Source: Pelargonium x hortorum | Taxonomy: Eukaryota; Streptophyta; Magnoliopsida; Geraniales; Geraniaceae | Assembly (NCBI GenBank): GCA_036897525.1 | Contig: JAYMTJ010000068.1 | Location: 1-56,447 of the forward strand | Length of the DNA: 56,447 nt | Direction: 5' to 3' | Shown: positions 24,410 through 36,846 of the stretch, one piece after another | Numbering within the stretch: position 1 is the stretch's first letter | Layout: every line of letters starts with the position of its first letter | The notes under the pieces: model-generated | Told to the model about the DNA's origin: nothing | What the model saw: only the letters and a program-made list of their open reading frames with translations | The model's database searches: none | Translations under genes and position numbers: made by a program

Positions 24410-26580
24410 AGCCTATGCCCATACCTGCAAAAAAGCGAGTATCTACCGCTAGATTATAAGTATGACAGCACTTTATAAGGGGTTTTACTAAACTAAAGCT
24501 GAGACATCTTAAATGTCTAGAAAAGTAAAGCTAAATATCCTCTTAAAAATAGAGTAAATGGGGTATACTATAGAAGTACAGTAGTATTAGGAGAAGCTGT
24601 CCTTTTAATTATCAAGAATAGTATAGTATTTCTTTTCGGTTTCATGAGTATAGAGATAGAGCTTATCAAAATAGAATTTGATTCTTAATTAATTGATATT
24701 AACTAGTAATAGGATACAGAGACAGTATACTTACATAATATACAGGGAGTCCCCTTATAGAGGCTAGAAGTCAAAATCTTGAGGCTTGAGTGAGGAAACT
24801 AAAATACCTCGGGTTCCCTAGTTTTTCCAATTGATGGCGTGAAAAAGAATACCTCCCCCAAAAATAGAGTATGTTTCTTTATAGCCAAAGGTACTTTATC
24901 TAAAAATATTACCTAGTAGTTTATGAAGCAAAGTCGTGCGTGATATAGCAAGTATCATAAAAAAAGGTTATGTTAGGGGACCTCTTTATTTAAAACGGGT
25001 TTCTCTTAAAAATTCTGTTGTTAATACTGACTAGCAATTTTAGAATATAGGATAGTATGATATGGATTTTTTAAGGTCCGGGGTATCCCATATTTATTTG
25101 ACTTACGTAGGAATTTCTATTACTCAAATCAAATGAGAGGGTAAACTTTATATATTTCTACTTTACTTTTGTATGCTCTTTATACTTGGTGTACAACTTT
25201 ATAGGATCTGACTTTTCAGTAGGGGTATTCCTTATCCAAGGAGAGGTTCTCCTGGAGTGGGTTTTTTAGGTATCCGTAATTTAGTAGGCCTATAAAAAAA
25301 AAGCCTTATAAGAAGTAAGATCCCGAGAGGGTCCTACAAGGTAAAATGTTTCACTTATGTTATGCCTTTCTAGGAGTCTAGGGGGGAAAACCCCACACAA
25401 TTTAGTAATCTCATAGGAATGAGATGCTTTATATAAAAAAAGATTTCCTTTTTGTTCTTGCTTTCTCGAGCTAATTATAAAGAGTAAGTCTATACTATAA
25501 ACTTCCCTGGATAAGAGAGAGATAGGAACCCTTTTAGTTTAGAGTCTAACAAATTTCTATTTTAACCGCAGTCCGCGCCCTTCCCCTCACTTTGACTTGT
25601 TAAATAGAAAACCTTACTATTGAGTAAAGTTTTGAAATCGCTTATATATTATATAAAGAAGACCCTGTCTCAAAATCCCAGAAGTAATGAACAAAAGGAA
25701 ATTCTGTTAGTTAAGGGAGGGTACTGTGATGCTAGGTTTTCTCAAGAATACAGGGTCTACTTGCATTAGAAGTTTTGCTTAAAGAGGAAGGACTCCCTTG
25801 TCTGGGGAATGCATCGCATCTATTCTTATTTAACTTATTTTACACTACACCCTAACTTGACTTGAAAGCATTCAAAGAATCCCTTTTTTCTGCAAGTCTG
25901 CAAGTAAGTAATAAGATTTATATCTTCTTTATGTCTATGATATACAACCCCAGTCTCCCCTATAGCCCTATAGATAGAAGGGTCCCACTTTATTAGGGTA
26001 GGGGACAATAAGACCCCTAAAACAAAACTTGTGGTTTACTAAATTTCTAGGAAGTAGAAATTTATTATTACTCAGGATAAGATAAGGTATCTCAAAGAGG
26101 GTGCTCGCTAGTATGTGTCCTTTGCTTTTTGATAAGTTTTACTAAAAGGGAGGTATGTATAAAGTGCATATTTACACGGCTTTATAGGTAGATCCTACTG
26201 GATACAATAAAAAAAAAGTGTTCAGGGCGAGTTCAATTAGATTTTCGCCTTTTCTTTTAATTTGCTCTTTTGACAATCTAAGTATAGGCAAGTGTCTCTT
26301 TAGTTATTCATTTTGTTTGCCCTCTTTAATTTAATCTAGAAAGAAAAAATACGGATCCCGAAATAAATATTTAGATCCCTGTATAACACTGTATAAGTTC
26401 TAATACGAGATTTCGTATAAAATTGAAAGTTTTCAAGACCAAGCAAAATCCTTAAGTTCGCACTGGCTATTGTTGTAAGGACTCCCTTCCTTAGGGGGTT
26501 GCTTCAATACAAATACAAGGCTCTGTACTTAAGAAAGGGGTCTCCTTATCATATAAAGAGGGGCGTTTAATTACAGTGAG
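24410..26580. other. A+T-rich gene-free desert
   Basis: No gene is seen. Two neighbouring hairpins at 25383-25425 are the only structures noted. A small duplicated CTGCAAGT lies near 25892. Confidence 0.5.
25383..25425. repeat. Two adjacent hairpins
   Basis: GGGG-AAAA-CCCC (25383-25394) is followed 13 bases later by ATCTCAT-AGGA-ATGAGAT (25408-25425). Both have 4-base purine loops and perfect stems of 4 and 7 bp. No T-run follows, and no gene lies just upstream on either strand. Confidence 0.55.
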
Positions 26581-26632
26581 CTCTTTCTATCTAACCTGTT
26601 AAGGAATCTTTGTATTCCTAAACTAACTCATG

Positions 26633-26660
26633 GAAACAGTAGCTCTGAAACAGTAGCTCT
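26633..26660. repeat. Tandem duplication of 14 bases
   Basis: GAAACAGTAGCTCT occurs twice without a gap. The copies are identical, which indicates a recent local duplication in otherwise diverged DNA. Confidence 0.8.
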
Positions 26661-28135
26661 GTGCTGTCAATGAAAGTCCTAAACACTAATAAGTCATCAG
26701 AAAGTAAGTCAATACCAAACCCTGTTCTTGTACTTTCAACTCCTACTAAGAAAGGTACTTTCTGAATACCCTAACTACACTGGTAGAAAGGAACACAACT
26801 CTAACAAGTCCTATGCAATTCCCGAATTCCCTAACTAAAGTGAAGATACTCTAGCTAAGGAAAACACTCCTATCAAGTCAATCCAAAGCCAATGCTAACT
26901 ACACTACAGGAAAAGCATTTTTCCAATCCCAAATAGAGAGGCATTTTCTAGTATAAGAGCTCAAATTAAGGACCTTTTATCTATAATATTAGGACTTCAG
27001 CTCCTGTAAAACCTTGTAAAGAGTACCTGTTAATGCATTTTTTCAGGCCCCCGATATCCTATTCATTTATTACCCTTACTTCCTCTAGACAATTGCAAGA
27101 TTTATCATATTCTTTAAATTTAACAAACATGACATTAGTTGACTTCGAGAAAGCAAAAACAAAGAGTTAACAGTTCTGGGGAAAGAAAGTTAGAAATACT
27201 TTAAGCCAAGACAAGTATGAGAACTCCTTTTGTAATCCATAGTGCCCTGCTAAGCGGAAGGTTTCGGACCGGTGAACATTACTAAAGAATAAGAATTTCC
27301 TGTTCCTTCTTTGTTACACTTACCCTTTTGGTACTTCTAAAATTTCTATTCTCTACTTGCTATTAAGAAACTGACTGTATCGCCTCAGTTACTGTCTTAG
27401 ACTAGCAATCTCCCCTTTCAAATTCTAAGTGCCAAGTTCCTTTTTGTTAAAGAAATCCCTTGTTTCTTTGCAGCTTTTGGGGCTATACTCTTACTCTTGT
27501 TATTCTAGGTATTCCCTCTTTTCTTTTTGTTGTAGCCTATTGTAGCTGTCATGGGTCTTTCTTTATAGCTGCTCCGTAGCCTTACTCTTAGGATTCTTCT
27601 TGATAGCAGCTGTACTATCTGCCTTATGGGCCTTCTTGTTCTAGTCTGTGCTTAAATCCCTGTCCTTATTCTCTAAAGAGTATTCTTGTATTGAGTGAGG
27701 AGATGCTAATTGAAAGCGTGCCAACACCTGTGCAGCTATATGTCTTAATTGTATTCTTAGCTAATGTAGTAAGGGAAGGAGAGTAACGACTGACCGGTCT
27801 TCTCTCTTTTTTCTTCTTTTCTCTCTTAAGAGAAGTCCTTATAAAGAAAATTCATTACCTTTAGCAAGTGATACATTGATTTAGTTAGCACCGAAACTTT
27901 ATTACAGCGAGACCTTTTTTTAGTGGAGGAGATTCTGGGAAAATCTTGATGTTTAGGAGGGCTCTCTTCTCTGAATGTAGTGTTTTGCTTGAGAGTCCTA
28001 TCGAATTTAGAATTTACCTGAGGTTTAGGAATCTCTGTAATCTCTTCTTGAACTGGATAAGTTCCGACTCCTTCTTATTCTTAGTAACCCGGTTATGACA
28101 GGAACTCTCTAATTCAATGGACTTTACTCTAATTC

Positions 28136-28148
28136 GTGATGGTATCAC
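28136..28148 (+). repeat. GTGATGGTATCAC core
   Basis: The context CTCTAATTC-GTGATGG-ATC and a downstream TGTACT-TTCCC are shared with the copy at 31802, so the repeat extends beyond the core to roughly 40 bases. Confidence 0.5.
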
Positions 28149-28259
28149 TACAGCTTTGTACTAATTCCCAATGCAAATGAGTGTTATAACCAGTTTATGA
28201 AGGGATTAAGATTTTTTGTGTTTCAGTCCAAAGTCAAGAAGTTAAGTTTTTTCTAGGTC

Positions 28260-28494
28260 TTTCTGTGGAAGTATGTACTATCAAATAGACGGATGGGATT
28301 AACCTTCCTCACTCCGTTCTGGGTCGGGAATATAGATTTATTATTCCCCAAAGTATATCTCCTCCTATACGATAAACACAAAAGCACAATGAGGTCTCCT
28401 TTAACAATCTAAGAAAAGCGCCTATAGAATAGACCTCTAGCAAACAAGCTAAAGAATACACTCGCTGTATAAAGAAGGGAATAAGACTGGCAAC
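28260..28494 (+). repeat. DR1 dispersed repeat, copy C
   Basis: The blocks in order are AAGTATGTACTATCAA (28269-28284), TTAACCTTCC (28299), TCTGGGTCGGGAATATAG (28318), CGATAAACACAAAAGCACAA then TGAGGTC (28370-28395), and CTAAAGAATACACTCGCT (28449). TTAACC to GATAA is 72 bases. The last block matches copy B at about 89% over 45 bases. Confidence 0.65.
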
Positions 28495-29054
28495 AGCTCT
28501 CTGGGTTCTGCTAGCTATAAGTTAGAAGTCCTAAGAAAGGGTATAACTCTCAAGAAGGTCTACATTAAGTCATTTCATGAAGAGTAAGGAACAAACAAAA
28601 GAAGTTGATAAGTGTCAGTCAGTTTCTTTTAAGTTTCTGGGCCAGGTCTAGTCATTTTTAAAGGTTTAGAGAATATATAAGAATTTAAGCTAATGAATTT
28701 CCAGTTTTTTTCCAGTAAAGAAGTCATTTGAAAGTCTTTTCGGTGTCCTATAGTGTGAGATGATATATACTAAATACTCTTAGTTTCCAGGTGTACCTTC
28801 TTAGACCGACCCTCAAGCTAGTGTTCCTGCACATCCCTACACAGACAGACTGTCTTCCTAGCTACACTTCCTCTAGTGACGGGCATACTGGCTTCTCTGG
28901 TTAGTCTAGTTAGTACTCCTGTAACAGATACCGAACAACAACTAGTGCAATGGGTTATGCTTAGGCTATGGCATATGAACAATTAGTCATGTAAAGATCT
29001 ATGGGATATGAAACTCCTAAGTCTCAAACAACAAAGAAGGCATATCAATATGAT
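28495..29054. other. Gene-free spacer between DR1 copies C and D
   Basis: No gene or structured element is recognised. Copies C and D are about 800 bases apart and in the same orientation. Confidence 0.45.
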
Positions 29055-29260
29055 GGGTATTATGTGCGGGGTATGTCTGCTCTATAAACTCTCATGCGTT
29101 AACCTCCCTGGACACCCTCTGGGTCGGTAAAAAGGATGTACTCATTCTACTTCTAAGGCTAACCCCCCTTACTGATAAGGACATAGCGAGGAAGTTTACT
29201 TAAACAAAACTTGAATCCATAACTACTATAGATTATCAATCAATACTAAAATAGACTGAT
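29055..29260 (+). repeat. DR1 dispersed repeat, copy D
   Basis: The blocks are GGTATGTCTGCTCTATAAAC (about 29070), TTAACCTCC (29099), CTCTGGGTCGGTAAAAAGG (29117), TCTAAGGCTAACC (29151) and CTGATAAGGACATAGCGAGG followed by AAGTTTACTT (29172-29201). TTAACC to GATAAG is 75 bases. This copy aligns well with the inverted copy G at 43.4 kb, sharing GTCGGTAAAAAG, ACTT-TAAGG and GATAAG. Confidence 0.65.
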
Positions 29261-30279
29261 AAAGATATAAAAGAAAGGGTATATAATAACACCAAGGTAA
29301 TACTGCACCCATATCGATCGGTATTATAAGTAATTCATTCTATAAGTCAATAAATTCTAAGAGCTACTTCACTGGCAAACGACTGGTTCCTACATCTCTT
29401 ACTGACAGGGACTACTCTATACTACTAATGAGACTTGTTTGTACAGCTCTTCCTAAGACTGATACCGCTTGCTAGACCTCCTTCACTGACAGCACTCCTA
29501 GGCAAGGACATCCAACATACCACCGATTCATCTATCCCTAGTTTGTTTTTTTTGTAGACTGATCCGAATTTTGAATGTTTTTATAGATTCGTAGTAGGTG
29601 CCTTGTATAAGAGTGATAAGACACTGGGTTTCTTTCCTACGAGGATTCCAGAGGGGTCCTCAAGTACTCTGGATAGGGAAGCTGGAAAAAGTTTAGGGGT
29701 TAAGAAGAATGTTGAGTAGGAATAAGAAGTCAGTAAGCAATGGGACTCAAACTCTTGTATTCCCTGTAGCTACCTGACAGAAATCCAATGAAAAGTGAGT
29801 CATAAAGGGGCAATTCAATTTGAAAGGAATTCCGGAAAAGTTTCAAATAGGTAGAACCAGGTTCCCTAGACAGGAAGTTAAATAAGTAAAAGGGTTTCTT
29901 TATTTTTAATTAATAAGTCATTTTTTTAAGTCTATTTGATTAGATTGATTAGAAGCTTACAGAATAGAAAATAGAATTTTAGTTAAACAGGAGGAGTCTA
30001 AGTTATAAAAAAAGAGTAAACTAGAGTTTCTTTTGCGGATAATCAATATGAAGTTTTCTCTCTTTATATATAAGCTTTTAGGTCTCGGTCGGATTGTTCT
30101 AACAGACAAAGGATTTAGAAAAGAGGGCCTCTATAGGTTGGGTCAGTTCCTATAGGAAAATCCTTTTGCTCAGGAAGTTTCAGTGCTGCTCTAAAAGAAG
30201 GAGAGCGTTAATGGGATCTAAGGGAAAGCTGGGAAGAGAGTGGATTTCTTCTATATAAGTCATTTAGTTGACACAGCCG
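29261..30279. other. Gene-free stretch
   Basis: Mixed texture to about 29800, then A+T-rich. A weak T-arm-like GGGACTCAAACTC lies near 29742. Nothing else was recognised. Confidence 0.45.
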
Positions 30280-30341
30280 GGATAACTTGATTTGAACTGA
30301 CCCTGCGCACGACCCCACAACCACACTAACTAAATAGATCC
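30280..30341 (-). pseudogene. tRNA-like fragment
   Basis: Minus-strand ends GGAT and ATCC pair for 4 bp around 62 bases. The 5' part has TTTAGTTAGTGTGGTTG, which resembles a D arm. The 3' part is GCGCAGGGTCAGTTCAAATC, a T-loop-like region with a poor stem. It is probably decayed. Confidence 0.3.
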
Positions 30342-31495
30342 TGCTAAGTAGTTGAATAGCAAGTTAATAAAAACATCTCCTTTCGCAAACCCTTTCCGTT
30401 TCAAGAGTCATAGTAATAAAGCCTAAATTCAAAAGTTAAGTAATGCAAGGGTCCATTTAAAGAATAAGTTTCTAGCTTCTAACTCTGACTGGGATTCCCT
30501 TTGAGATTGAGATATTAAATACGAGAACTTTCTTTATATTATATTACAAACGAGTCCCCTCCAAAAAAAGTAGCAAAAGTAACGAGAAAGGAGTCCTCAC
30601 GAAGTCTTACGGATTTCTTTGGAGCTGTATGGGTCCCTGTAGGCTTCTAATAAATAAGTAAATAAACTAACCTAGTAAAATATAGAATACATTTTACTCA
30701 GTATAAATAGAAAAGTTAGACTTTCTTTATACCTTTGTAGACGGAATGGAGTCTAGTACTAAAAGACTTTTAAATAATACAAAGAACCCTAAAATTATGT
30801 ATTGCATCCCTTATAATATAAGAAACTTATCCTCATATCTAAAAACACAAATAGCATAAATAGGATGGACTCTACTTTTATTTTATGATATCAGTAAATC
30901 AATCAAAGATTGTGGTAAAAGAAATTAGATCTATACACCAAAACCTTAGAATATTCTCCCTTAAACTGAGTAAAATTTGGATCTTTAATGTTACTCAGAC
31001 TCAGAGTACCTCTATTAAAATGGGATATTCCTCTATGGCCGAAAACAGGCATTGCTTGAGTCGTTTGTTTTCTTTTCACTTACTTCGAGATCCAATAATA
31101 TAGAATTAAACAAAACCTATTGAAGGGAAGTTTCCTAACTCCGCTATGTTTGAAATCACTTAGTTTAGTATAGAGTGGCTTGAGACTATGTCAGAAAAGT
31201 AACAAGCAAGTCTCTATGCCCTATTCCTTATATTCAATAACCAACCGAGAAAAAACTTCAAAAAAACTCCCCTTTTAAAAGAAAAGTATTCGCTTTGTTG
31301 ATTAGTTATTCTAATCTCCTAAAGAATACCCAAGGAAGTCATAAATATTACTCGCTAGGAAACATAGAAAATCTACAAAATAACCTTATTCTAAACGACA
31401 GCTGAGAAAGCACTCACCAAATAAGAAAGATTTCAGACTTGAACTCTGTTTAGAATCACTTACCTATCTATTTAGCGAGATCCTATAAAGCACGT
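30342..31495. other. A+T-rich gene-free stretch
   Basis: A 72-codon plus frame at 30885-31103 has no recognisable domain and no supporting context. A T-arm-like AGACTTGAACTCTG lies near 31437. Confidence 0.45.
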
Positions 31496-31747
31496 ATGAT
31501 AAAAGAAAGCTACTCCTTTATAAATCAGGAATACCTAATAACAGATCCAGCCTTTGTTAAATTAGCAGCTGCAGATACACGAAAGTACTACCCAAATAAA
31601 GAAGTACCACTGGAAAACGAGTACCTATCCGGAATCTTCTTTTCTTACTGTTTAGGTTTGGATTTTAAGCGAACCCACTTTTGTTTTAAAAAATCAAATC
31701 CCCCCTTCCTTTTAGTAAAAAGAAGCTGTCTACAGAAAAATTCCTGA
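31496..31747 (+). CDS. Weak candidate ORF, 83 aa, unknown
   Basis: I do not recognise this protein. It starts with ATG and gives 83 residues with a more protein-like composition than most frames here: MIKESYSFINQEYLITDPAF near the N-terminus, a charged middle (DTRKYYPNKEVPLENEY), a hydrophobic patch LSGIFFSYCLGL and a basic C-terminus. There is no ribosome-binding-site-like sequence, no neighbouring gene and no domain motif. A frame of this length is expected many times by chance in this window, so the call rests only on residue texture. Confidence 0.15.
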   Translation: MIKESYSFINQEYLITDPAFVKLAAADTRKYYPNKEVPLENEYLSGIFFSYCLGLDFKRTHFCFKKSNPPFLLVKRSCLQKNS

Positions 31748-31801
31748 ATACCGGAAAAAACTCTTACTAAGGCAAACACACTACGTACTCCTCTAATTCT
31801 C

Positions 31802-31815
31802 GTGATGGCATCGCA
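31802..31815 (+). repeat. GTGATGGCATCGCA core
   Basis: A diverged member of the GTGATGGTATAGCA group. The upstream CTCTAATTCTC and the downstream TGTACTGTTTCCC match the copy at 28136. Confidence 0.45.
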
Positions 31816-31904
31816 ATGTGTACTGTTTCCCTCTCTAAACTTCCTAAAGCAAGCTCAAATTGTGGTTCTAACGAGGCTAGATACCCGAGGTTCTTAAGGC
31901 ATTC

Positions 31905-31978
31905 TAAGAAGGAAACCAGATTCGAACCTACGACATCAGATACAATTCACAAATGCTCTACCGGATAAAGAATTTAGA
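31905..31978 (-). pseudogene. tRNA-like element, Trp-type 3' half
   Basis: The minus strand reads CCGGTAGAGCATTTG and then TGATGTCGTAGGTTCGAATC. The second phrase matches the variable loop and T arm of chloroplast-type tRNA-Trp (GATGTCGTAGGTTCAAATC) with one change. GGTAGAGC is a normal 3' D-arm sequence. The 5' half of the D stem is missing, as in the His-like element at 2699, and the anticodon region does not show CCA. The T stem GTAGG/CTGGT pairs at four of five positions with G-T pairs. Confidence 0.4.
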
Positions 31979-33749
31979 AACGAGGTCTGAAATATCGCAA
32001 GAAGGACTTTAAAAGGTCTTAAGGAAGGCGGTTGAGGAGGCCACTTTATTTCTTTAATAAGGTGATTTTGCTATCTATATATTCTAAGGGAAGGGGTATT
32101 CTCTCAAAATAAGTGTTTAGTAGCGAACTAGGGAGGTTTATTTAGCAAGAGACGTCTTATAAGTCTCGAAAAAAAACTCATCGGAAGTGCCCAAAAATCC
32201 TTATACATTGACTAACAACCCAAGGAATTCTAAAAGAAACCTCTTTCTTAACCCGAAATATAAGACTCTAAAAACTATCTTCCTTCTAACTTAATGGAAA
32301 AGACACAAGGAAAGCAAAATAACCTTGTTATGAAACTTATTTGCTAGAGAAGAGATACCGGTAAAGGAGTAACAAAAATTCTATTGCTTGGGATTAGTCC
32401 TAAGTCTTTACTTGAGGTATAGACCGGGAATCCTTGTAGATCATTAGTACTTAAACTCAAAATAGCTTGGTTAGGATATCATTTTTCCTTGTTTTTTTCA
32501 TTATAGTTTAAGTTTTAGCGGAACAACATTGCAGGAAGCTTATAAAAGGAACCTTAGGAGATACTCCTAAAATAAAAAAGCACTTTTGTGCAGGTACTAA
32601 ACGGAAATTTAGATAAGTATTTGACTCTCGACATGAAAGGGAATATTACCTCTTATTGGAGGTAGGATCTCCTATTCTACGTAAGGAAGGGACTAAGATA
32701 AAGCTGACGCTTCAGAGGGTACTTTGGCTATATCTAGAGAAGAAATCATTTTAGCTGACATTCTAAATAAAACCTCACAACCTTCCCTAACTAAACTCAT
32801 AAGGGTTTATTTGGCTACCTTAAGTTACTTTTGAGGAGAGTTAGATTGGTGTGTGTTCCTTTGTTTGGGTGCTAAGGAATAGACAGAACTTGTTAGAGTG
32901 TACCTTAATAGGTGTTGGACTGGAGCTTTCAAGGATGGGTTCGCAGGACTTGGCACTGCTTGGTTAGAATGGGAATTCTCCAGTTGATTGGGTTTCCTTA
33001 GTTAGCTAGGATTCAAGTGCTTAGAGTTCTTGTCTAGAATACCTTTTATCTGTGTTAGGATACCCTTTTAATTTAAGTTAAAACCTGTTTGTACATTTGA
33101 CTTGGAAACCATTTGGATTGCCTATACTATAAATTTCGTACAATCCTCCATTATAATTATAGGAATCCGGAATCTAGTTAGACCTTGTTTCAATATTATA
33201 AGAGCTTCCCAACGCCTACCGAAATACTAACTATCAGGATTCGCGCTAGGAACCTGCAACTCTTACACAAAATTAATTCCAAGGACAATTTGTTTTAGGA
33301 AATCGTTTTTTTTTATGTGCTCCTATAAGTTATAGTAAGTATAAAGAATGCGGAAAGTTTGCCAAATCAACAGACAAAAGTGAAATATTAAAACTGAACA
33401 AACGAAATAAGGTTTCTTCGGCCGCCCGCTTACTTTAATTTAAACTCTTTTTGTTGAAATAGCAGGAATCTCCCGCCAGAGCCTCCTGAATATAGGGTAT
33501 ATCCGCAGCTTAGTACTTATTTTTGCTAACTGGATATTAGCAGTCCCATAGTTTTGAGCTGAAGTAAAAAGCTCCGGTATAAGAAGCTTAAATAAACTTA
33601 AAACAAGCTGAGATCCCTGTAGAATTCTTTAGTATATTATATAATATATACGACTCAAAATGAGATTCTTGCTAGTTCCACTTCATTCCTTTTTTTGTTC
33701 TAGGTTAAAAAACTTATGGAAAGAAAAAAAGCAAGTACGTTTTTTGGTG
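31979..33749. other. Gene-free stretch
   Basis: A+T-rich except for a short mixed block near 32800-33060. GCTAGGAACCTGCAACTCTT near 33246 recalls the 3' end of a tRNA read in reverse, but no folding was found. Confidence 0.45.
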
Positions 33750-33885
33750 CTGGTCCCCGTGTAAGTATGTACTATCAATAAACTATTAAGGATTAACATA
33801 TTACAAAAGGAGTTAGTATTAGCTAAAGGTAAAAGCAAGTCCTTCTTTTTAGGTCAAAAAAATCCCAGGTTTCAATGAGGTAGTG
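33750..33885 (+). repeat. DR1 dispersed repeat, copy F (partial)
   Basis: The 16-mer AAGTATGTACTATCAA (33763-33778) is identical to copy C and to the inverted copy G. It is followed by ATAAACTATTAAGGATTAAC, with TTAAC at 33793. CAATGAGG follows 80 bases later (33873-33880), at the distance expected for the GAGG block. The GTCGGTAA block is not clear, so this member is degraded. Confidence 0.5.
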
Positions 33886-34369
33886 TGATTAGGTTCACAA
33901 CAGGTGTTTCTTATACCTCGACAGAGTTCCCAGTATGGATAGCACTCACCTTCCTAGCTACACAGTACCCTCCGTAGTTGCTAACAAGAGTCTTTAGAGT
34001 TGGGTTTCAAGCAAAGAAGTGAGTTCCTAGGTTGAAAGAGAGTGAGTGCTCCTAAGAAGATAACGTGGAATTAGAGTTGGGAGTGAAGCTAGGGATTTTC
34101 TATTAGTTTGGGATTCCACAGTTCAGGTATTCTATCAGGGATTTCTAAGAAGAGTAGATGAGTTGGTTGGCTTTAGATAGGGATTGGGATCACTTTCACT
34201 AATTAGTTTAAGAAAGACTTAAATAGTTTCCTTTGAGTTCTTAACTATTCAAGTAAGCAGAGAGGTTTGCCTTAGGCCGAGGAGTTAGAGTTTAGTACAT
34301 TAGATGAGATTGCACTTGACAGGGAACTGCTGACCGGGAATTGCTCTTGCATAGCTTATAAATAAGTAT
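33886..34369. other. Gene-free mixed-composition block
   Basis: No gene was recognised. The texture matches the window ends. The block leads to a GATGGTATAGCA core at 34370. Confidence 0.45.
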
Positions 34370-34383
34370 ATGATGGTATAGCA
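34370..34383 (+). repeat. ATGATGGTATAGCA core
   Basis: One-base variant of the GTGATGGTATAGCA core found at 36897. Only the core is shared. Confidence 0.4.
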
Positions 34384-36846
34384 CGTGGTTAAGGTCTTTA
34401 AGGGGATCTAAGGCTGAGGTGGTATTTCAGTTGGTTAGAAAAAGAGCCGTTGAGTACAGTTGGTAGTGTTCTATCAAGACTTTTCATTGACAGTTATTAC
34501 CCTCATGACAACAAGGTCCGCATCGGAGAAGTACGTTCCAGAGGTTGTTATTATAGGTTTCGGCTGACAGCTCAATAGATAAACCAGGGCCTTGACCGGC
34601 TTAGCTTAGAGGAGCTCGGATAAAGAGTTCATTTTTCTTCTTTTCCTTTATGTATGGATATTACACATGAGAAAGAAGGGCCCTCATATACAAAGACAGA
34701 AAGAAAAGAGCGCTGATAAGACAAAAACCCTGAAAGGGACTCTGACATTCTAGTCAAATCAAAAGATTCTGGACTCTATCCTGGGATAAGAATTGCTACT
34801 AAAACTACAGGAGTATACACGGCTGCTAGTTAAGCCTAACGCACAATCTAGTATAGGTATATAAATCCACTCTTTTTATAAGCCTTTAATTACGTACCGA
34901 GTAAGTAAAAGAAAAGGGAGCTCGTCATTTTCTGGATAATTTAGAGATCCTTAGCTTTTTTTTATTTGTTTACCCTTAGTTTACCCTTATATAATAAATA
35001 TTAATTGACTTAGTCTGAATAGGACAAAACCTGCCCTCTTAGGATGAGAAAGAAGCAATATAGACCAATGCGATTCCATCATCATAGCGTTACTGGCACA
35101 GAGAATTACTGACTAGACAGGGAATTTCAGAGGAGAGGACTGTGTGATTCATGTTCCAGATTAGAGAGTGATAAAACTAGAAGAGAGAGAGGATGACGAG
35201 TTAGGTTTGTCGGATTTCAATTCATTTTCATGTAAGTAACCCGGTTTGTGTTCGTGCCCATTTTGAGTGAATTTTAGGACAACTTTAAAACCTCATAGAG
35301 AGGAGACCCTTTTTGTACTCTGTAAACTGGCTGAAAAAGGGAACCCCAGAAAACAGAACAAGCTTCCTAAACTACACTTTACTTTGCAGGATACTATGAT
35401 ACTATAGTAAAGCAGAACAGGATGTTAAACCCTTACTTGTTTTGTTTATGCGCGAAAGACTTTGGAAAAGATAGAAGTACATTAACTAAACTGGAGAGAC
35501 CTTTCTAATGGAGCTGGAGCTAAGCTGTACTTATTGTAGCTAGGAAGTAGTTATAGTATTGTATTAGAGTGTATACCCTTTTACACGGACCACTAACATT
35601 AACATCAAAAGCAAAAGCTGGCTTTCATTCCCTGACTCCCAGATTTATTACTCGAAATTGGAAACTCGCAACTCCTTCACTGACTCGAAAGCTACAAAAA
35701 AACGGTTTTTTTAACCAGGGAACTCAATTAAGTACATACTTTACCTTTCAAATACTAAGGAATACCAAGGACAACTAATTATTACCGATACCGACTTATC
35801 TGTTGAAATGCCAATAACCAAGATACAGAGACCTGGAATACAAAAAACTAAGCTGGATAAGACTGCTTTCCTAATCCTTCTTTTCTAGCTCGTGAGTTAA
35901 GTAGGAAATGCTTAAGCAAGCTTACCTTCAGTTAGAATCCTAGTGATCCGTACAGCTTGCTCAGTTAAGATAGAGTACTTACATTTCCATCTTTAGTTGT
36001 GGGTGCGAAGGATTTCTATTAGGAACCTAAGAAGCATGCATTAAATTGGAGGTACTCTATTCGTAATGTCCCCTTCTCTTACTTAGTTAGAGAGTGAACT
36101 TAGAGAGTTGGAAGGTCTAGGGTGTTCTAATTCTTCCTAGGAGCTTTACCCTTTGAGCGTTCTCGAAGTTCAATAAGAAGAAATCCAAATTCCTTAGATT
36201 TTGACTTCACTTTCTTAAGTTCCAAAGAGCAAGTTCTTTATGCACTTTATTTACCAGCTCAGCTATTGGAAAGTATCCTTTTAGTTTGGATGCTAAGAGT
36301 TACTGACAAGGAGTCACCTTTACTACCAAAGTGAGTTTAAGCAACAGCCGGACGAAGAACATGTCCACTTGCCTGCGGACTATCTCCACTCTCTACAGGA
36401 ATATGAAAGCTCAATAACTCCTAAGCAATACATCTTTGTTCTAAAGCTAGCCTATAGACCCTATGCATATAGCTTTTCCTTAATTTAATATAGACTCGAT
36501 TCCAATAGTACTTAATATTTAGAAAGACGAACTCAACCCGGATAGGACCAGGGTTTGCTAGAGCTCAGCTCTTCTACGTATACTCTAGAAGGTTGACTTT
36601 CTTCTATTTGTACTAGAAATCCCAAGGCATGACACAATTGAGGCGCAGTAGCCGTCAAAGTACTCCTTTTTTTTTAATCACTTCTATATAGACTTAAAAA
36701 CTCAGTGAAATAGGTAACTGATTGCCTAGTTTCTTGCTTTGTAGTTTCTTACTCTCCTTCTTACTCTCCTAAGGCAGACAGAACTCGAAAGAAGACAGAA
36801 GAAAGAGCTACTTGAACACCGCTAATTTAGCAACACCGTTTTGAAG
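34384..36846. other. Gene-free stretch
   Basis: Near 34655 TGGATATTACACATGAGAAA recalls the DR1 GATAA-CACATGAGG block, but the other blocks are absent. An 11-base tandem CTTACTCTCCT occurs twice near 36748-36770. A 69-codon frame (35569-35778) has no recognisable domain. No RNA gene was seen. Confidence 0.45.

Larger units (their letters stand above)
26581..28259. other. Gene-free mixed-composition block
   Basis: No gene is recognised. The texture is the mixed type, with many short reused words. A 14-base tandem duplication lies at 26633-26660 and a GTGATGGTAT core at 28136. Confidence 0.5.

Noticed and set aside
25383-25394. GGGG-AAAA-CCCC as a bacterial rho-independent terminator
   Set aside because: The stem is only 4 bp, no T-run follows, and no gene is upstream.
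29172-29201. GAGGAAGTTT in DR1 resembling the GAGGAAAGTC element of RNase P RNA
   Set aside because: The match is short, varies between copies, and no partner region of RNase P RNA was found.
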